A stretch of 17,212 nucleotides of DNA from CAYTID01 sp964437735 (GCA_964437735.1 CAYTID010000047.1:1-17212); one strand, 5' to 3'. Counted from the first letter of the stretch, positions 9,392-16,665 are shown. The notes: generated by a model not told the origin, from the sequence alone. Translations and numbers: made by a program.

Positions 9392-9405
9392 TTTCTTCTT
9401 TCCTT
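9392..9405 (-). promoter_or_regulatory. Ribosome binding site of porV
   Basis: On the minus strand AAGGA (9401-9405) is followed by nine purine-rich bases and then the ATG at 9391. It is the clearest Shine-Dalgarno site in the window and decides the porV start in favour of the codon directly before the signal peptide. Confidence 0.65.
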
Positions 9406-9469
9406 TTAAACGTGACACATATAAATAGTTAAATTTATTATCTTTGTTGCTGAATAGCAATTTCCAAAA

Positions 9470-12400
9470 TTATCTTAACACGCTCAGCTTCCCGAACGAT
9501 TCACTTGTGAATCTTCCGTCTTGAGTTTTTAAAATTATTTTATATAAATAAATTCCGTTGCTCAATTGGTTGCCGTCCCGATCTCTGCCGTCCCATTCGA
9601 TATGTACAAATTTTTCACTGATCGAACGACTCGATAACAAATTCAACAACCTTCCAGCCACTGAATATATTTTTATTTCGGCATCCACGTGTATTATTTG
9701 ATTATGATTGAATGTGAATGTCGTATTATCAGAGAACGGATTCGGATAATTAAAAACATTAGAAATAGTCAGACCCTGTCCTGTAAGAACATCAAAAATG
9801 GTTTCTTTATTTGAAGCATTGTTAAAAACATCCCAGGCACGCATTTTCAGAGTATGTGAACCGGGCTTTAAATTCTCCAGTTTATACTCTACAGTTCCTG
9901 CTTTGTACGTATCGAGTTTGCTTTTATAATAAGGAGTCAAGTCAACGCTTTCGGTATTATCATCCAGCCATGCTTCAATCCTGTGACCGATTCCTGAACC
10001 GGAAGAATTAATTCCTGATTCATCAAAGAGATCGACAAGCAGAATTGGATTTTCATTTACAATGTCACCCGGACGAAAAGCCGTAGAATTAAAATATATA
10101 TTTATGTCCGGACCTGAATTATCATTTGATGCTGTTGTATCGGTGCCGCGGATTTTAAAATTCTCCGTGTAACCGAGTCCGTCTATCTCATTATTCCAGA
10201 AATAGAGCGTTATCCTTCCGTTAAGCGTATCATATGAAATATCTTTAGGTATAATAAATTCGGATTTGAATTTTCCTGATGAGACGCTGCTCTCACCGCG
10301 GAATATAACACCACCGGGAACTTTGTATGAGAATGCCCCCCATTCAGGAACTGTATTCGTTTTGTTGGCGTCGTAAACGACAATTTGGGCTTTTCCGCTC
10401 ATATTCGACAGATTATTTGTCCCCTCTTCCTTAATTGCTCCGGTTAAATTAATTTTTTCCAACGCTTTTAAAGTAACCGCCTGTGAGGTTGCAAAATTAT
10501 TTATAGTATCGATAGAACCATACATCTTTGGTATGGCAAGTTTAACTGATGGATCGCCCAGCAAGAAAAACTTTCTTGTATTGTCGTCAATGTATAGTTG
10601 TTTTATTGCATATATACCATTGCCGATACGAGTAGGAATAATCCGTCCGGAACTATTTAATTTAAATGTTTCTTTAATTAACTCTATATTAATTTGCCTG
10701 TTAGGCCAGGCATAAACGGCGCGTGTTGCTGCAAAAACTCCTATGGCTCCGGAATTAGATTTATTTACCAAAATTTCACCGCCGCTTTGGTCGCCGACAA
10801 CATCAAATTGAGAGTAATTACAGGTCGCAGCTATGAGGTAAAAATATTTCCCTTTATTCTGTAGGAGTTGAAAATCCGTTTCGCGTACAAAAACCTGCTC
10901 ATGCGTCCAAAGGCGCGGATTGCCATGACCGGAAAAATTAATGATTAGCGTTCCATCATTAATTTGTTTAACGATTGATTGATTGGCGGTCGGCTTTCTG
11001 ATCCCTGTGGATGTGATAACCGACGGATATTCAACAATATATATTTTTCTTTTTTCAAAATAATTAGGCGTGACAAAAGCAACATCTTCAGCATGGGTTG
11101 TGTGCATATCGCGGTCATTCTCGCCGGGAGCTGCAGGTCCATCATCAGCAACAAATGTAACTCTCATTTTCCATGGATCACGCACAGGGTTATTTTCATA
11201 TTCGATAATTTTATCGACAGCTGTATTGGCTTCTGATAAAGACCTGACAGCTAACCTTCCGGTAGCAAGGGAAGATTTTTTAAAGCCGTCGAAAATTGTA
11301 AACGGATCTTCAGACGCAAATGAATTAATTTCACTGTACGATTCCACTGTTTGCCAAGGAGGTATCCAGTTAGTTCCTGTCGTTGTTATTCTCTTATAAT
11401 CATAATCTCCGTCGCCGAAAAGAAGTACATATTTTAAAGAATTGAAAGGAAGTGATTGATAAGCATATTTTAAAAAATTCCTGATTGCCATCGGTGACGA
11501 TAAACCGCCGCCGAACTCATTATAAATTTCATTTACGTCAACTACCAATGTTCGCAAACGGTCTGCCCCTTGATTTTCGCGATGAGTTTTTAAACGGTTT
11601 GCAGCGCTTTTAAAATCGGCGTGAGTTATAATAATAAATTGTATCGAATCACCACCGGTTACCGCACCATGCAGATTCTGATTCGATGCTTTTACAAAAG
11701 TGGGCGGAGTTTTATAACCACCCGGACCAACTACAAAAAGTTCACGAGGTGAGTTAGCAGTTAAATTAATCTGGAAAGTAGCTGAACCCGTAATGATCGC
11801 AGGAGAAGTGATTATTTTTGTGTTATTAAAATCAGATACATCAAAAATCCGAATATCGTTTGAACTAAATCCATTAATAGAATATTTTGCAATACCGGTT
11901 GTATCGTGTGTATGGAAAGAAAATAAATCATTTTGAGCATTTAACAATCTTGAATAAAATAACTCAAACCAGTCGATGTATCCGGTTGAAGAGGATGCAG
12001 AACTTGTGAATTTGAATTTTAATTCACTTCTGGGTTCGCTGAAATTCGGTATGCGTGAGGTTGTAAAAGTTTGGAAAATTGCTTGGGGAGAATTATAATT
12101 TCCGATATATGTGCCGTTTATATAAATATCGCCCAAAGATTGTTGCCTTTCGGCTATGTTGAATGATGATGGATATAAGTGGGATCGACCGGCTAATCTG
12201 AAGTTATAGCGGATAGGTTGTTGAGTATCCAATCCGGGTAGCTGAACAACATAAGTTATTGCGTCATTTATGCTGAATTGCTGTCCGAGCCATTCGGTCC
12301 CCGATTTAATAACATTAACTTTTTCATCTTCCCTGAAAACTTTTCCTGTTACAACGGCTGGTTGAAAAGGAGCAGGATTATCGAGTGACTGAACCGAAAC

Positions 12401-13480
12401 CATTCTCTTGGCTGTAGCGCCATCGTATGTCAGCCAATAAACATTCGCATCAGCAAACCTGTTAATGTAGTGAGAAAATGTTTTTGTTTCGGCATTAAAT
12501 TTCCAGCCGGTAGTTCCTTTTCCATAAAATAATATAAAATCATCAGCGTCTATCCTGTTAGCTGTGCCGGCATCTTGAACAAAGACTGCATTTTCCATAA
12601 GATCATCGGCATAAGGCGAATACGGATCGAAAGAAAGTTCAAATCCTCCGTTGTTATAAATTTTTATTGTATTCGGGTTTGTGGATGCCGGAATTCCGGC
12701 TGCGAGAAGACGCGATCCATCTATTTTATAAATTCCATCTTCCGTTACGTTAAAGCGATACCAAGTACCGGTTGCCAACAGGCTATTAGTTTGTGTTGTT
12801 TTTTTAAAGGTTGAAGGAACAATAAACCAATTTTTGGCAATCTCATAATTTATTCCAACATCTTTTAACAATTCATCTTCGGGACGATAGTTGTCGGTAA
12901 CTTCAAAATTACCAAAATTCACCCGGAAAACAATCCGGGTATAACGCTTTAATATGGCGCTCGCTGCATTGTACTGCAGTGGATAAATATTAATGTTTCC
13001 TAAAACAGCATGACGAGCAATACCAACGTTTGCGATCGCGGCAACATCTTCCGGAAAATAGCCGGACTTCGAATAACTCTCCGAATCCGTTGCGTAAATT
13101 AATTTCGGATTGCCTTCATCGTCCTTTTCCATATCGGGAAAGGGGGGCAAATTTACGCCTGAAATTATTTCATAATCCGCGCTTATTATCTCAATGGTAT
13201 GGTTTGATAACCCGGGAAATCTTAATAATAGACTTCGGTATTTCACCATTGGTGACCCGACGGGAGACCGGTACTCAGGCACTTCTCCCTCAAAAGAGTA
13301 GTTGACAAATGATTCATCTTTACTTTTAATAATTTCGGTTTGCAAGTAAACCGGATTGAATTCCAGCAAGATACCACTTGCATCCGATTGAAGAATTCTT
13401 ACATCCTTTTCTGAAGAAAAAGAAGTAAACTTAAAAGCAGCGATACAAAAAATTATTAATGTATATGTTATTCTTTTCAT
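9470..13480 (-). CDS. porU: Type IX secretion sortase PorU (C25 gingipain-like)
   Basis: A 1336-residue protein with an N-terminal signal (MKRITYTLIIFCIAAFKFTS). About 600 residues of beta-rich N-terminal region precede a C25 cysteine-peptidase domain (about 610-985). Its catalytic dyad is visible: His852 in INFSGHGN (847-854) and Cys887 in IAATCNYSQFD (883-893), with the family landmarks LFGDGDYDY (687-695), ATGRLAVRS (739-747) and LLGDPSVKLAIP (973-984). Residues about 1239-1336 are a C-terminal domain (FNYPNPFSDNTTF, EWDGRDRDGNQLSNGIYLYKI) of the T9SS/FlgD type, which PorU proteins keep uncleaved. PorU removes the sorting domain from T9SS cargo and joins the mature protein to A-LPS or a similar acceptor at the cell surface. 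At 1336 residues it is somewhat longer than the Porphyromonas protein. It heads the probable operon; two promoters and a hairpin precede it. The 11 nt before ATG are U-rich with no Shine-Dalgarno sequence. Confidence 0.93.
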   Translation of the reverse strand: MKRITYTLIIFCIAAFKFTSFSSEKDVRILQSDASGILLEFNPVYLQTEIIKSKDESFVNYSFEGEVPEYRSPVGSPMVKYRSLLLRFPGLSNHTIEIISADYEIISGVNLPPFPDMEKDDEGNPKLIYATDSESYSKSGYFPEDVAAIANVGIARHAVLGNINIYPLQYNAASAILKRYTRIVFRVNFGNFEVTDNYRPEDELLKDVGINYEIAKNWFIVPSTFKKTTQTNSLLATGTWYRFNVTEDGIYKIDGSRLLAAGIPASTNPNTIKIYNNGGFELSFDPYSPYADDLMENAVFVQDAGTANRIDADDFILFYGKGTTGWKFNAETKTFSHYINRFADANVYWLTYDGATAKRMVSVQSLDNPAPFQPAVVTGKVFREDEKVNVIKSGTEWLGQQFSINDAITYVVQLPGLDTQQPIRYNFRLAGRSHLYPSSFNIAERQQSLGDIYINGTYIGNYNSPQAIFQTFTTSRIPNFSEPRSELKFKFTSSASSSTGYIDWFELFYSRLLNAQNDLFSFHTHDTTGIAKYSINGFSSNDIRIFDVSDFNNTKIITSPAIITGSATFQINLTANSPRELFVVGPGGYKTPPTFVKASNQNLHGAVTGGDSIQFIIITHADFKSAANRLKTHRENQGADRLRTLVVDVNEIYNEFGGGLSSPMAIRNFLKYAYQSLPFNSLKYVLLFGDGDYDYKRITTTGTNWIPPWQTVESYSEINSFASEDPFTIFDGFKKSSLATGRLAVRSLSEANTAVDKIIEYENNPVRDPWKMRVTFVADDGPAAPGENDRDMHTTHAEDVAFVTPNYFEKRKIYIVEYPSVITSTGIRKPTANQSIVKQINDGTLIINFSGHGNPRLWTHEQVFVRETDFQLLQNKGKYFYLIAATCNYSQFDVVGDQSGGEILVNKSNSGAIGVFAATRAVYAWPNRQINIELIKETFKLNSSGRIIPTRIGNGIYAIKQLYIDDNTRKFFLLGDPSVKLAIPKMYGSIDTINNFATSQAVTLKALEKINLTGAIKEEGTNNLSNMSGKAQIVVYDANKTNTVPEWGAFSYKVPGGVIFRGESSVSSGKFKSEFIIPKDISYDTLNGRITLYFWNNEIDGLGYTENFKIRGTDTTASNDNSGPDINIYFNSTAFRPGDIVNENPILLVDLFDESGINSSGSGIGHRIEAWLDDNTESVDLTPYYKSKLDTYKAGTVEYKLENLKPGSHTLKMRAWDVFNNASNKETIFDVLTGQGLTISNVFNYPNPFSDNTTFTFNHNQIIHVDAEIKIYSVAGRLLNLLSSRSISEKFVHIEWDGRDRDGNQLSNGIYLYKIILKTQDGRFTSESFGKLSVLR

Positions 13481-13518
13481 AAAATAAAAAACCGGATATT
13501 AAAACCTTTAACATCCGG
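13481..13518 (-). terminator. Intrinsic terminator / attenuator-like hairpin in the porU leader
   Basis: On the minus strand CCGGATGTTAAA (13518-13507), loop GGT and TTTAATATCCGG (13503-13492) form a 12-bp stem with one G-U pair, followed directly by TTTTTTATTTT and then the porU ATG. The U-tract is only on the minus side, so the signal is directional. It may stop read-through from the helicase genes or attenuate transcripts from the distal porU promoter. The proximal start is predicted inside its 5' arm. Confidence 0.75.
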
Positions 13519-13605
13519 CTCAATTATATATTGATACCAATAAATTGTCAAAGGCTTTCGTTTAAAATTAATTTCTTACGAATAATAATTAAAAAACCTT
13601 TAACA
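13501..13605. repeat. 13-bp direct repeat in the porU leader
   Basis: AAAACCTTTAACA (plus strand) occurs at 13501-13513 and again at 13593-13605, 92 bp apart. The first copy covers the loop and part of both arms of the terminator-like hairpin; the second lies between the two porU promoters. In RNA from the distal promoter, UGUUAAA of the upstream copy could pair with UUUAAUA of the hairpin's 3' arm. Low-complexity AT-rich sequence makes a chance match possible. Confidence 0.5.
13523..13551 (-). promoter_or_regulatory. Proximal porU promoter, perfect TTGACA-17-TATAAT
   Basis: On the minus strand TTGACA (13551-13546), a 17-bp spacer and TATAAT (13528-13523) match the sigma-70 consensus at all 12 positions. 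The expected start is near 13516, giving a leader of about 36 nt that begins within the 5' arm of the hairpin before the porU ATG. Confidence 0.8.
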
Positions 13606-13648
13606 AGTTAACGATAATTTTGACTCCAAAGTTTGTTTATTGTGTAAA

Positions 13649-13677
13649 AATATATTAAAAGTAATGGTATTTGTCAA
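13649..13677 (-). promoter_or_regulatory. Distal porU promoter, TTGACA-17-TATATT
   Basis: On the minus strand TTGACA (13677-13672), a 17-bp spacer and TATATT (13654-13649) match the sigma-70 consensus at 11 of 12 positions. The expected start is near 13642, giving a leader of about 160 nt that must pass the terminator-like hairpin before the porU ATG. Confidence 0.65.
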
Positions 13678-13737
13678 GTATTTTTAGCAGAATGTAAATA
13701 TATTTTCTCTTTTATTTGCTATTATTTTGACCGTTTT

Positions 13738-13761
13738 AATAAAAGTATGTAAAAATTACAT
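13738..13761 (-). terminator. Weak hairpin after the helicase C-terminal gene
   Basis: On the minus strand ATGTAA, loop TTT, TTACAT (13761-13747) is followed by ACTTTTATT. It lies 7 nt after the stop codon. The stem is all A-U except one G-C pair, so if it terminates at all it is leaky; the stronger hairpin at 13492-13518 may be the effective barrier. Confidence 0.3.
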
Positions 13762-13768
13762 GTATAAA

Positions 13769-14776
13769 TTATTCTTCATCTGTAATTACCCATTTTTCCA
13801 ATAATTCTTCGCCCAATCCATCGAGAAACCTGGAAGGCTTTGATAAAACAGTTCCTGATTCCCTATCGTAGATATTTACGGGGTATGAAATAAATAAATG
13901 TTCTTTCGCTCTTGTGCAAGCAACATACATCAACCTCCTCTCTTCTTCAAGATCATCTTCATCATCCACAGCACGGGAAATCGGAAACCTGCCATCAAGT
14001 GCATAAATGATAAAAACCGTATTCCACTCAAGCCCTTTTGCGCTATGTATTGTGGATAAGGTCAATAACTCGGTCTCTTCTCCGGGCGATTTCACTTCGG
14101 AGATACTTTCATTAGGAGGTTCAAGCGCAAGGTCGGTAAGAAAAGATTGTACATCTTTATATCTTTCTGTAATCGAACGGAACATTTCCAAATCTTTTTC
14201 CCTCCTTCGCCAATCGTCATAAATATTTTTGAATAACTTATAATAATAAAAGTGAATGCGGTCAACTTTTTCGGCAACTGTCAAATTTTCTTTTGTTATA
14301 TCTTTCAACATATCAAACACAGCACGCACATTCTCTGAATAATCCTGAAAATCAAGCCAGAAATTATTAGTCTGGTTCTTTAAAATATTGTCAATTATTT
14401 TTTCAGCCGTCCTTGGTCCGATCCCGTCTATTAGCAACAATATCCGATTCCAGGCAACAATATCTCTTGGATTTTCAGTTACTCTGAGATATGCAATCAT
14501 ATCTTTGATATGCGATGTTTCAATAAATTTAAAACCTCCAAACTTAACAAAAGGAATATTCGCCTTTGTTAATTCAATTTCCAGATCAAAAGAGAGAAAG
14601 GAGGATCTGAAAAGTATAGCCATCTCTTCAAGTGGAATTCCTTCTTCGCGTAACTCAAGTAATTTTTGAACTACAAATTTAGATTGTACATTTTCGTTGT
14701 CGGCAATAACAAGTTGGGGATATGATCCTTCATCTTTTTTCGAAAAAAGAACCTTTTTATATTTGTGCCTTTTCAT
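13769..14776 (-). CDS. UvrD/PcrA-type helicase, C-terminal half
   Basis: A 335-residue protein matching the second half of a superfamily 1A DNA helicase: the 2A domain after motif IV, the 2B insertion and the remaining 2A. Visible are FGGFKFIETSHIKDMIAYLRV (about 78-99, the start of 2B), IDGIGPRTAEKII (a helix-hairpin-helix-like patch), motif V LSTIHSAKGLEW (about 240-251) and motif VI EERRLMYVACTRAKEHL with the arginine finger region (about 278-294). It lacks Walker A and B and cannot hydrolyse ATP alone. I chose ATG 14776 over TTG 14782, both without a good Shine-Dalgarno sequence. It begins 16 nt after the stop of the lipoprotein gene and is in the same frame register as the N-terminal half. 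No internal stop or frameshift is seen and the motifs are intact, so it is either functional as a separate subunit or only recently separated. Confidence 0.88.
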   Translation of the reverse strand: MKRHKYKKVLFSKKDEGSYPQLVIADNENVQSKFVVQKLLELREEGIPLEEMAILFRSSFLSFDLEIELTKANIPFVKFGGFKFIETSHIKDMIAYLRVTENPRDIVAWNRILLLIDGIGPRTAEKIIDNILKNQTNNFWLDFQDYSENVRAVFDMLKDITKENLTVAEKVDRIHFYYYKLFKNIYDDWRRREKDLEMFRSITERYKDVQSFLTDLALEPPNESISEVKSPGEETELLTLSTIHSAKGLEWNTVFIIYALDGRFPISRAVDDEDDLEEERRLMYVACTRAKEHLFISYPVNIYDRESGTVLSKPSRFLDGLGEELLEKWVITDEE

Positions 14777-14787
14777 TAACAAATCGG

Positions 14788-14794
14788 TTGCTCT
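14788..14794. repeat. Junction direct repeat, helicase C-terminal side
   Basis: AGAGCAA on the minus strand. It overlaps the TAG stop of the lipoprotein gene and is read AGA-GCA-A in the extended helicase frame. An identical copy lies at 15604-15610. Confidence 0.7.
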
Positions 14795-15599
14795 ATATAT
14801 CTTGATTGAATAAGCCGAATTTATAAATAAACATATCCCCGAAAGCGGTATCTACTCTCTTAATTTCCATAATTTTCATTTTCTCCGTATCAGTATAATA
14901 AACCTGTGTTCTAATATCCATCGGGATTGTTTCTGTATCAGAATTATTTTTCCGTAAAGATATAAAATTTGTTTTATTTAAATTATCAATTCCTGCTGCC
15001 GCGATATTGCCCGTGAGAATAACCGGGCAGTTTTTATACTCTTCTTGAATTTTTAACCATTCAGAAACGCAAAAAATTTTTTCCGAATTCTTTAAATTAT
15101 CAGGAATCAGTGTAGAAGTTATAACGACGTTATACAAACCAATATCAATCAACGTTGACAAATACGTGTTCATGCTTTTCAGTGATTGATATTCACTGTT
15201 GTGGTGACTTTGTATTTTAAATTCGCTAAGCACTGCATGTCCATACTGTCGACCGGAATTGTTCTGTGTTTCACCAAATCTGAAATACATATCTGTTGCC
15301 GATTGAAGTTCGTTAATAATATCAAGCCTGTTTGGCAAATCGGGATAACGCGTAACTCCTTGCAGAGCAAATATTTGGATATCTTCTTTTTTTAATATTG
15401 CTAGCAAATTTGATATTGCCGTTTTTGAATATTTCGTAGATTCATTTGATAAATTAAGTCCTGAAATATTAAATGTCAGTACCGGTTCTTTTAATTTTCT
15501 GGTTTCTGGTGTAACTGTTTCAAATTCTTTTAATGTTTTACAACCTATCAAACAGGAAAAAATGATTAGCGGAATAAAATACTTTTTTTTCATTTTCAT
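14793..15599 (-). CDS. Lipoprotein with degenerate endonuclease/exonuclease/phosphatase fold
   Basis: A 268-residue protein with lipobox LIGC and lipidation expected at Cys20. The rest follows the block order of the EEP (DNase I/exonuclease III-like) superfamily: LTFNISGL (41-48), DIQIFALQGV (73-82, normally ALQEV), YGHAVLSEFKI (119-129, normally YGNAxLSRxPI), VVITSTL (158-164, normally THL), VILTGNIAAA (193-202, normally GDFNA), ETIPMDIRTQVYYTD (223-237) and a final FGDMFIYKF (253-261, normally SDHxP). The catalytic or metal positions Glu, His, Asp, Asn and the last His appear as Gly81, Thr163, Asn198, Ala200 and Met256; only the early Asn44 remains. It is therefore probably non-catalytic and acts outside the cytoplasm, perhaps as a binding protein. 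The ATG overlaps the TGA of the helicase N-terminal half (ATGA). An in-phase ATG two codons later is an alternative start. The fold assignment is by eye. Confidence 0.75.
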   Translation of the reverse strand: MKMKKKYFIPLIIFSCLIGCKTLKEFETVTPETRKLKEPVLTFNISGLNLSNESTKYSKTAISNLLAILKKEDIQIFALQGVTRYPDLPNRLDIINELQSATDMYFRFGETQNNSGRQYGHAVLSEFKIQSHHNSEYQSLKSMNTYLSTLIDIGLYNVVITSTLIPDNLKNSEKIFCVSEWLKIQEEYKNCPVILTGNIAAAGIDNLNKTNFISLRKNNSDTETIPMDIRTQVYYTDTEKMKIMEIKRVDTAFGDMFIYKFGLFNQDI

Positions 15600-16600
15600 T
15601 CTTTTGCTCTTCTGAGAATTTCATTGGCAACATCCAGTATAGGTTGTGTGCTTCGGTAGTTTTCCTCAAGTGTGATTATTTTACAATTATCAAATATCTC
15701 TGGAAATTCCAAAATATTTTTTACGGTTGCCCCCCGAAAGGCATAAATCGATTGGGCATCGTCACCGACGACCAAAATATTACGGTTTGAATATTTTTTT
15801 TCTTTACTCATAGCGAGGAGTTGTACAATTTCTGATTGAATTCTATTCGTGTCCTGATATTCATCTACCATTATATATTTGTATTTAATAGAGTGTAGTT
15901 TGCGGATATCTTCGTGTTCCATGAAAAGTTTCATCAAATTTACCAGAAGATCATCATAATCCATTAGATTATGTTTCTTTTTATATTCGGAATATGCAAT
16001 AATCAAACTTTCTATTTCGTTTTCGATCTCAAAATAATGGGAATAATCTTTCAATAACAAATCGTGCAAAGAGGTGTGTGTATTTACAACTTTGCTATGA
16101 ATATCCAATAGCGTTTCTTTTCTCGGAAACCGAAAATCGCGTGAATCATATTTCATTCTCGTCCGAATAAGATTGATTGTATCTTCGGCATCGCCCTGAT
16201 CTAAAATTGTAAACGAAGGATCGTACCCGATAAAGCCGGCATATTTCCGGAGGATACCGTTTGCAAATGAATGAAATGTACCGCCTGATACCCTTTCGCA
16301 TCTCGAATCCAGCAATAGCGAAGCTCGTCTTAGCATTTCATGGGCTGCTTTTCTTGTAAAAGTTAACAGCAGAATATGCTGAGGTTTAACACCTAATTCG
16401 ACAAGATATGCAACACGATAAACAATTGTTCGGGTTTTTCCTGTTCCGGCGCCAGCAATTACAAGTTGCGGTCCATCTACAGACGTAACAGCTTCCAGCT
16501 GAGCGTCATTTAGCTCCTGCTGATAATTTATTTGAAATCTTTGCGGAGTTACTAAATGCAGATCGCCGGTGGTAGATTTTTTCAATACATATTTTTTCAC
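15596..16600 (-). CDS. UvrD/PcrA-type helicase, N-terminal half
   Basis: A 334-residue protein matching the first half of a superfamily 1A DNA helicase (domains 1A and 1B plus the start of 2A). Visible motifs are Q (LNDAQLEAV, 30-38), Walker A GAGTGKT (50-56, Lys55), Ia TFTRKAA (80-86), Ib GTFHSFA (107-113), Walker B MVDEYQDTN (244-252), III VVGDDAQSIYAFRGA (277-291) and IV LEENYRST (311-318). It ends 16 residues after motif IV (ILDVANEILRRAKE), where UvrD proteins run on without a break. ATP binding should be possible, but motifs V and VI lie in the separate C-terminal gene. The start is a GTG; the frame has no closer ATG. A promoter places the expected transcript start at this GTG. It lies downstream of the rRNA terminator and its stop overlaps the lipoprotein start by four bases. 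Confidence 0.88.
   Translation of the reverse strand: MKKYVLKKSTTGDLHLVTPQRFQINYQQELNDAQLEAVTSVDGPQLVIAGAGTGKTRTIVYRVAYLVELGVKPQHILLLTFTRKAAHEMLRRASLLLDSRCERVSGGTFHSFANGILRKYAGFIGYDPSFTILDQGDAEDTINLIRTRMKYDSRDFRFPRKETLLDIHSKVVNTHTSLHDLLLKDYSHYFEIENEIESLIIAYSEYKKKHNLMDYDDLLVNLMKLFMEHEDIRKLHSIKYKYIMVDEYQDTNRIQSEIVQLLAMSKEKKYSNRNILVVGDDAQSIYAFRGATVKNILEFPEIFDNCKIITLEENYRSTQPILDVANEILRRAKE
15604..15610. repeat. Junction direct repeat, helicase N-terminal side
   Basis: AGAGCAA on the minus strand, read AGA-GCA-A (Arg331-Ala332) near the end of the helicase N-terminal half. The identical partner is at 14788-14794; the bases next to the repeats differ on both sides. Confidence 0.7.
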
Positions 16601-16606
16601 AATATG

Positions 16607-16635
16607 AATATAATGAACTTGTGAGGTATTGGCAA
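16607..16635 (-). promoter_or_regulatory. Promoter of the split helicase operon
   Basis: On the minus strand TTGCCA (16635-16630), a 17-bp spacer and TATATT (16612-16607) match the sigma-70 consensus at 10 of 12 positions. It lies between the rRNA terminator and the helicase gene. The expected start at about 16600 coincides with the GTG start codon, so the transcript could be leaderless. Confidence 0.6.
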
Positions 16636-16665
16636 AGTTTTTAAAAAGAAAACCATCTATTGATC

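Larger units (their letters stand above)
14788..15610 (-). other. 816-bp insertion splitting the helicase gene
   Basis: Two copies of AGAGCAA (14788-14794 and 15604-15610) bound the segment between the helicase halves, with a period of 816 bp, exactly 272 codons. Deleting one period gives ATT CTC AGA AGA GCA ACC GAT, an open frame that joins both halves into 671 residues without stop or shift. The segment is almost wholly filled by one lipoprotein gene: its ATG is 4 nt from one repeat and its stop overlaps the other. There is no transposase, integrase or obvious terminal inverted repeat. A second shared string, AATGAAAA at 15593-15600 and 14770-14777, does not restore the frame and may just reflect two start-codon contexts. 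The joined linker is a few residues longer than I expect for PcrA, so the ancestral joint may have differed. Confidence 0.65.

Noticed and set aside
9392..9460. TTG start 23 codons upstream for porV
   Set aside because: The ATG at 9391 has an AAGGA site nine bases upstream and directly precedes the signal peptide.
9412..9469. Separate promoter or terminator between porU and porV
   Set aside because: The TTGCT/AGCAA hairpin has only 5 bp and no U-tract, and no -35/-10 pair with 16-18 bp spacing is convincing.
14788..15610. The insert in the helicase as an intein or self-splicing intron
   Set aside because: The insert encodes a separate protein in another frame with its own ATG, signal peptide and stop. 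There are no intein splice-junction residues or homing endonuclease motifs, and I saw no group I or II intron core or intron-type boundaries.
14788..15610. The insert as a standard insertion sequence
   Set aside because: No transposase-like protein and no terminal inverted repeat can be seen; only a 7-bp direct repeat bounds it, which could also come from microhomology or chance.
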